A DNA stretch of 64,000 bases, taken from positions 4,650,001-4,714,000 of the forward strand of contig BSYQ01000008.1 of NCBI GenBank assembly GCA_030272585.1. The letters are read 5' to 3'. Shown piece after piece: positions 62,710 to 64,000 of the stretch; the stretch's first letter is position 1, and every line of letters starts with the position of its first letter. This DNA comes from Bryopsis sp. KO-2023 (Eukaryota > Chlorophyta > Ulvophyceae > Bryopsidales > Bryopsidaceae). The notes under the pieces are model-generated. The model made no database searches and was not told the DNA's origin. It was given only the letters and a program-made list of their open reading frames with translations. The position numbers were made by a program, and so were the translations under genes.

Positions 62710-64000
62710 ATGTTTCTGTGGGAACGACTGCGCGCCAGTGCAGCGTTTTGGAAACAAATTGGCACCAGTAGCCAGGTGCAAAAGTGGATAGAAGACGGAT
62801 ATCGATTTGAGTGGCGCAAGAAAGCACCACCCCCATTTCACACTCGTGTATATTCGGTAAAGGAAGAGGATTTTTCAGCGTGGGAAGACTTACGCGAGGA
62901 GTACTTACGGATAGGAGCGTTTGAACGCATTCGACCGGAGGATAGCGTCCATTTTTCGTCGGCTTTTTTGATTCCAAAAAAGACAGGAGGGTGTCGCTTG
63001 GTGCTCGACTTGAGAAAGTTTAACACCTTTGTGACCGTGCCCAAAGTCCGCCTCGAGAGTCTTCAGCAATGCCGCCGGAGTCTCGTAAAGCACGGGTTCT
63101 TCGTCAGCTGCGACTTGAGCCATGCGTACTACCACCTGGGGATTCATCCGCGCCATCGCCGATTCGTGTGCTTCAAGATCCAGCTCCCCGACGGAACCAT
63201 CGAATGCTTCAGGTTCCTGGCTCTCCCAATGGGTTACAAAGGCGCTCCGCGGGCCTTCACGAAGTTGACTCAGCAGTTGTTCCGGTTTCTACGCCAGCCC
63301 GACAGGACAGCACGTCAGAAGTTGCACCCCCTCCTTCACAAGTGGCGCCAAAAGACTCTCTGGATGATCGCCCTAATTTATCTGGACGATTTTCTATTCC
63401 AGTTTCACTCCCTTCAGGACGCCAGACTGGGATCCAGATTACTGCGCAACATTTTTCGACTGATGGGACTGCTGGAGCACCCCACCAAGTCCGACTGGGA
63501 ACCCAGTCAGCTCAGGGAACATCTGGGGCTGACCATCGACTCGGACACGAACACTCTTTCCTTACCGCCGTCCAAGATCTCCAAATTGCGAGCCGTAGCC
63601 TCCGAGATTCTGCAGCGATGCTCCAGGTCGAGCAGGTGGATCGCAAAGCGGCGTATGGCGAGCTTTTGTGGTCTGGTCGAGAGCACGAGCATCGTCGTCC
63701 CCGAAGCACGCATGCACATCGCGAAGTGTTACGATTGCATGACTCAGACACCAGGATGGAATGGCAGGATCAAAATCAGTCATGGCGCACTCAAGGACGT
63801 GCGTTACTTCATTGCGCTGTGCAAACGAATGACGTCAGTTCCGATCAATTTACCGACACAGCAGTTACTGCTGCAGACAGATGCCTCGCCGACGGGATGG
63901 GGAGCGGTTTTGCGCAGGGATATGAACCCTTCAACCAAGGTGATTCCAGTGCAGGGTTTTTGGACTCAGACGGAACGCGCTTTCCATATCAACAGGAAGG
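62710..64000 (+). CDS. Reverse transcriptase-RNase H of DIRS-like element, 3'-truncated by window
   Basis: A 430-codon frame open to the last base. It starts MFLWERLRASAAFWKQIGTS, 14 bp after the gag stop and in another frame, so it needs re-initiation or frameshifting. RT blocks in order: SAFLIPKKTGGCRLVLDLRK (fingers), FVSCDLSHAYYHLGIHP (palm Asp), CFRFLALPMGYKGAPRAFTK, then the catalytic IYLDDFLFQF (YLDD) near residues 220-230. REHLGLTIDS and a helical connection follow. The RNase H region begins LLLQTDASPTGWGAVL with the first catalytic Asp, and the window ends within the HIN-type motif (FHINRK). No stop or frameshift is seen, so this part may still be functional. The family is known from algae, fungi and animals. 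Confidence 0.9.
   Translation, partial: MFLWERLRASAAFWKQIGTSSQVQKWIEDGYRFEWRKKAPPPFHTRVYSVKEEDFSAWEDLREEYLRIGAFERIRPEDSVHFSSAFLIPKKTGGCRLVLDLRKFNTFVTVPKVRLESLQQCRRSLVKHGFFVSCDLSHAYYHLGIHPRHRRFVCFKIQLPDGTIECFRFLALPMGYKGAPRAFTKLTQQLFRFLRQPDRTARQKLHPLLHKWRQKTLWMIALIYLDDFLFQFHSLQDARLGSRLLRNIFRLMGLLEHPTKSDWEPSQLREHLGLTIDSDTNTLSLPPSKISKLRAVASEILQRCSRSSRWIAKRRMASFCGLVESTSIVVPEARMHIAKCYDCMTQTPGWNGRIKISHGALKDVRYFIALCKRMTSVPINLPTQQLLLQTDASPTGWGAVLRRDMNPSTKVIPVQGFWTQTERAFHINRK

Larger units (their letters stand above)
60346..64000 (+). mobile_element. DIRS-like retrotransposon, right end outside window
   Basis: Two adjacent + strand frames form a tyrosine-recombinase-type (DIRS order) retroelement: a gag-like ORF (60,346-62,695, broken by two insertions) and an RT-RNase H ORF starting at 62,710 and open to the window end. 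The RT carries YLDD and the RNase H TDASPTGWG, with spacing and a HIN-type motif as in DIRS/Ngaro elements. The expected tyrosine recombinase and terminal repeats would lie to the right. GC content is clearly higher than in the host genes. Confidence 0.85.

Noticed and set aside
60346-64000. Ty3/gypsy or LINE assignment for the retroelement
   Set aside because: No protease or integrase between gag and RT, and the RT-RNase H spacing with the HIN-type motif is DIRS-like. The missing right end keeps this open to correction.

Overview
This 64-kb window is nuclear DNA from an intron-rich eukaryote. Genes are split by GT-AG introns of roughly 60-700 bp, with T-rich 3' splice sites and many A/T and G/C homopolymer runs. 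I see no operons, ribosome binding sites, CRISPR arrays, rRNA genes or convincing functional tRNA genes. The gene set points to a photosynthetic, centriole-bearing organism. It combines plant-type genes (DRP5A-like dynamin, RAF2/PCD-like plastid protein, KMS1/VMP1, mTERF) with CEP120, a centriole protein missing from plants that lost flagella. A green alga, probably on the streptophyte side, fits best, but this is inference.

Layout. 1-3,082 (+): 3' part of a DRP5A-type dynamin. 3,083-6,449: AT-rich intergenic DNA with a duplicated 121-bp block. 6,450-7,206 (+): a small unidentified gene. 7,311-11,865 (+): an ankyrin-BTB(T1) gene with one ankyrin repeat per 99-nt exon. 12,328-16,381 (-): G3BP (NTF2 plus RRM). 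17,142-19,051 (-): RAF2/PCD-like protein, divergent from 19,439-20,758 (+), an intronless KMS1/VMP1. About 21,904-23,390 (-): unresolved exons. 25,503-30,376 (-): TPR-RING-LON protein. 31,583-32,873 (+): a small unidentified gene. About 34,180-34,864 (-): an unresolved gene. 35,009-42,440 (-): CEP120. 42,903-44,264 (-): intronless mTERF protein. 44,663-46,897 (-): coiled-coil protein, divergent from 47,151-49,487 (+), APC10. 50,445-53,511 (-): F-box/WD40 protein. 54,774-56,812 (-): TFIIH subunit Tfb4. 58,220-59,941: weak exons and a damaged PP2C-like 3' end.

The right end (about 60,346-64,000) is a nest of mobile elements. A DIRS-like retrotransposon supplies a gag-type ORF and an open RT-RNase H frame that runs off the window. 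Its gag ORF is split twice: by a 539-bp TRIM-like element (72-bp LTRs, 5-bp target duplication) and by a 970-bp foldback hAT-like element (11-bp inverted ends, 8-bp target duplication) whose arms carry tRNA-like modules. Removing each insert with one target copy restores the gag reading frame.

The genes are housekeeping and cell-biological rather than a pathway cluster: cell division (DRP5A, APC10), centriole/cilium (CEP120), transcription and repair (Tfb4), RNA granules (G3BP), organelle gene expression and plastid assembly (mTERF, RAF2-like), ER/autophagy (KMS1) and ubiquitin ligases (LON-RING, F-box/WD40).
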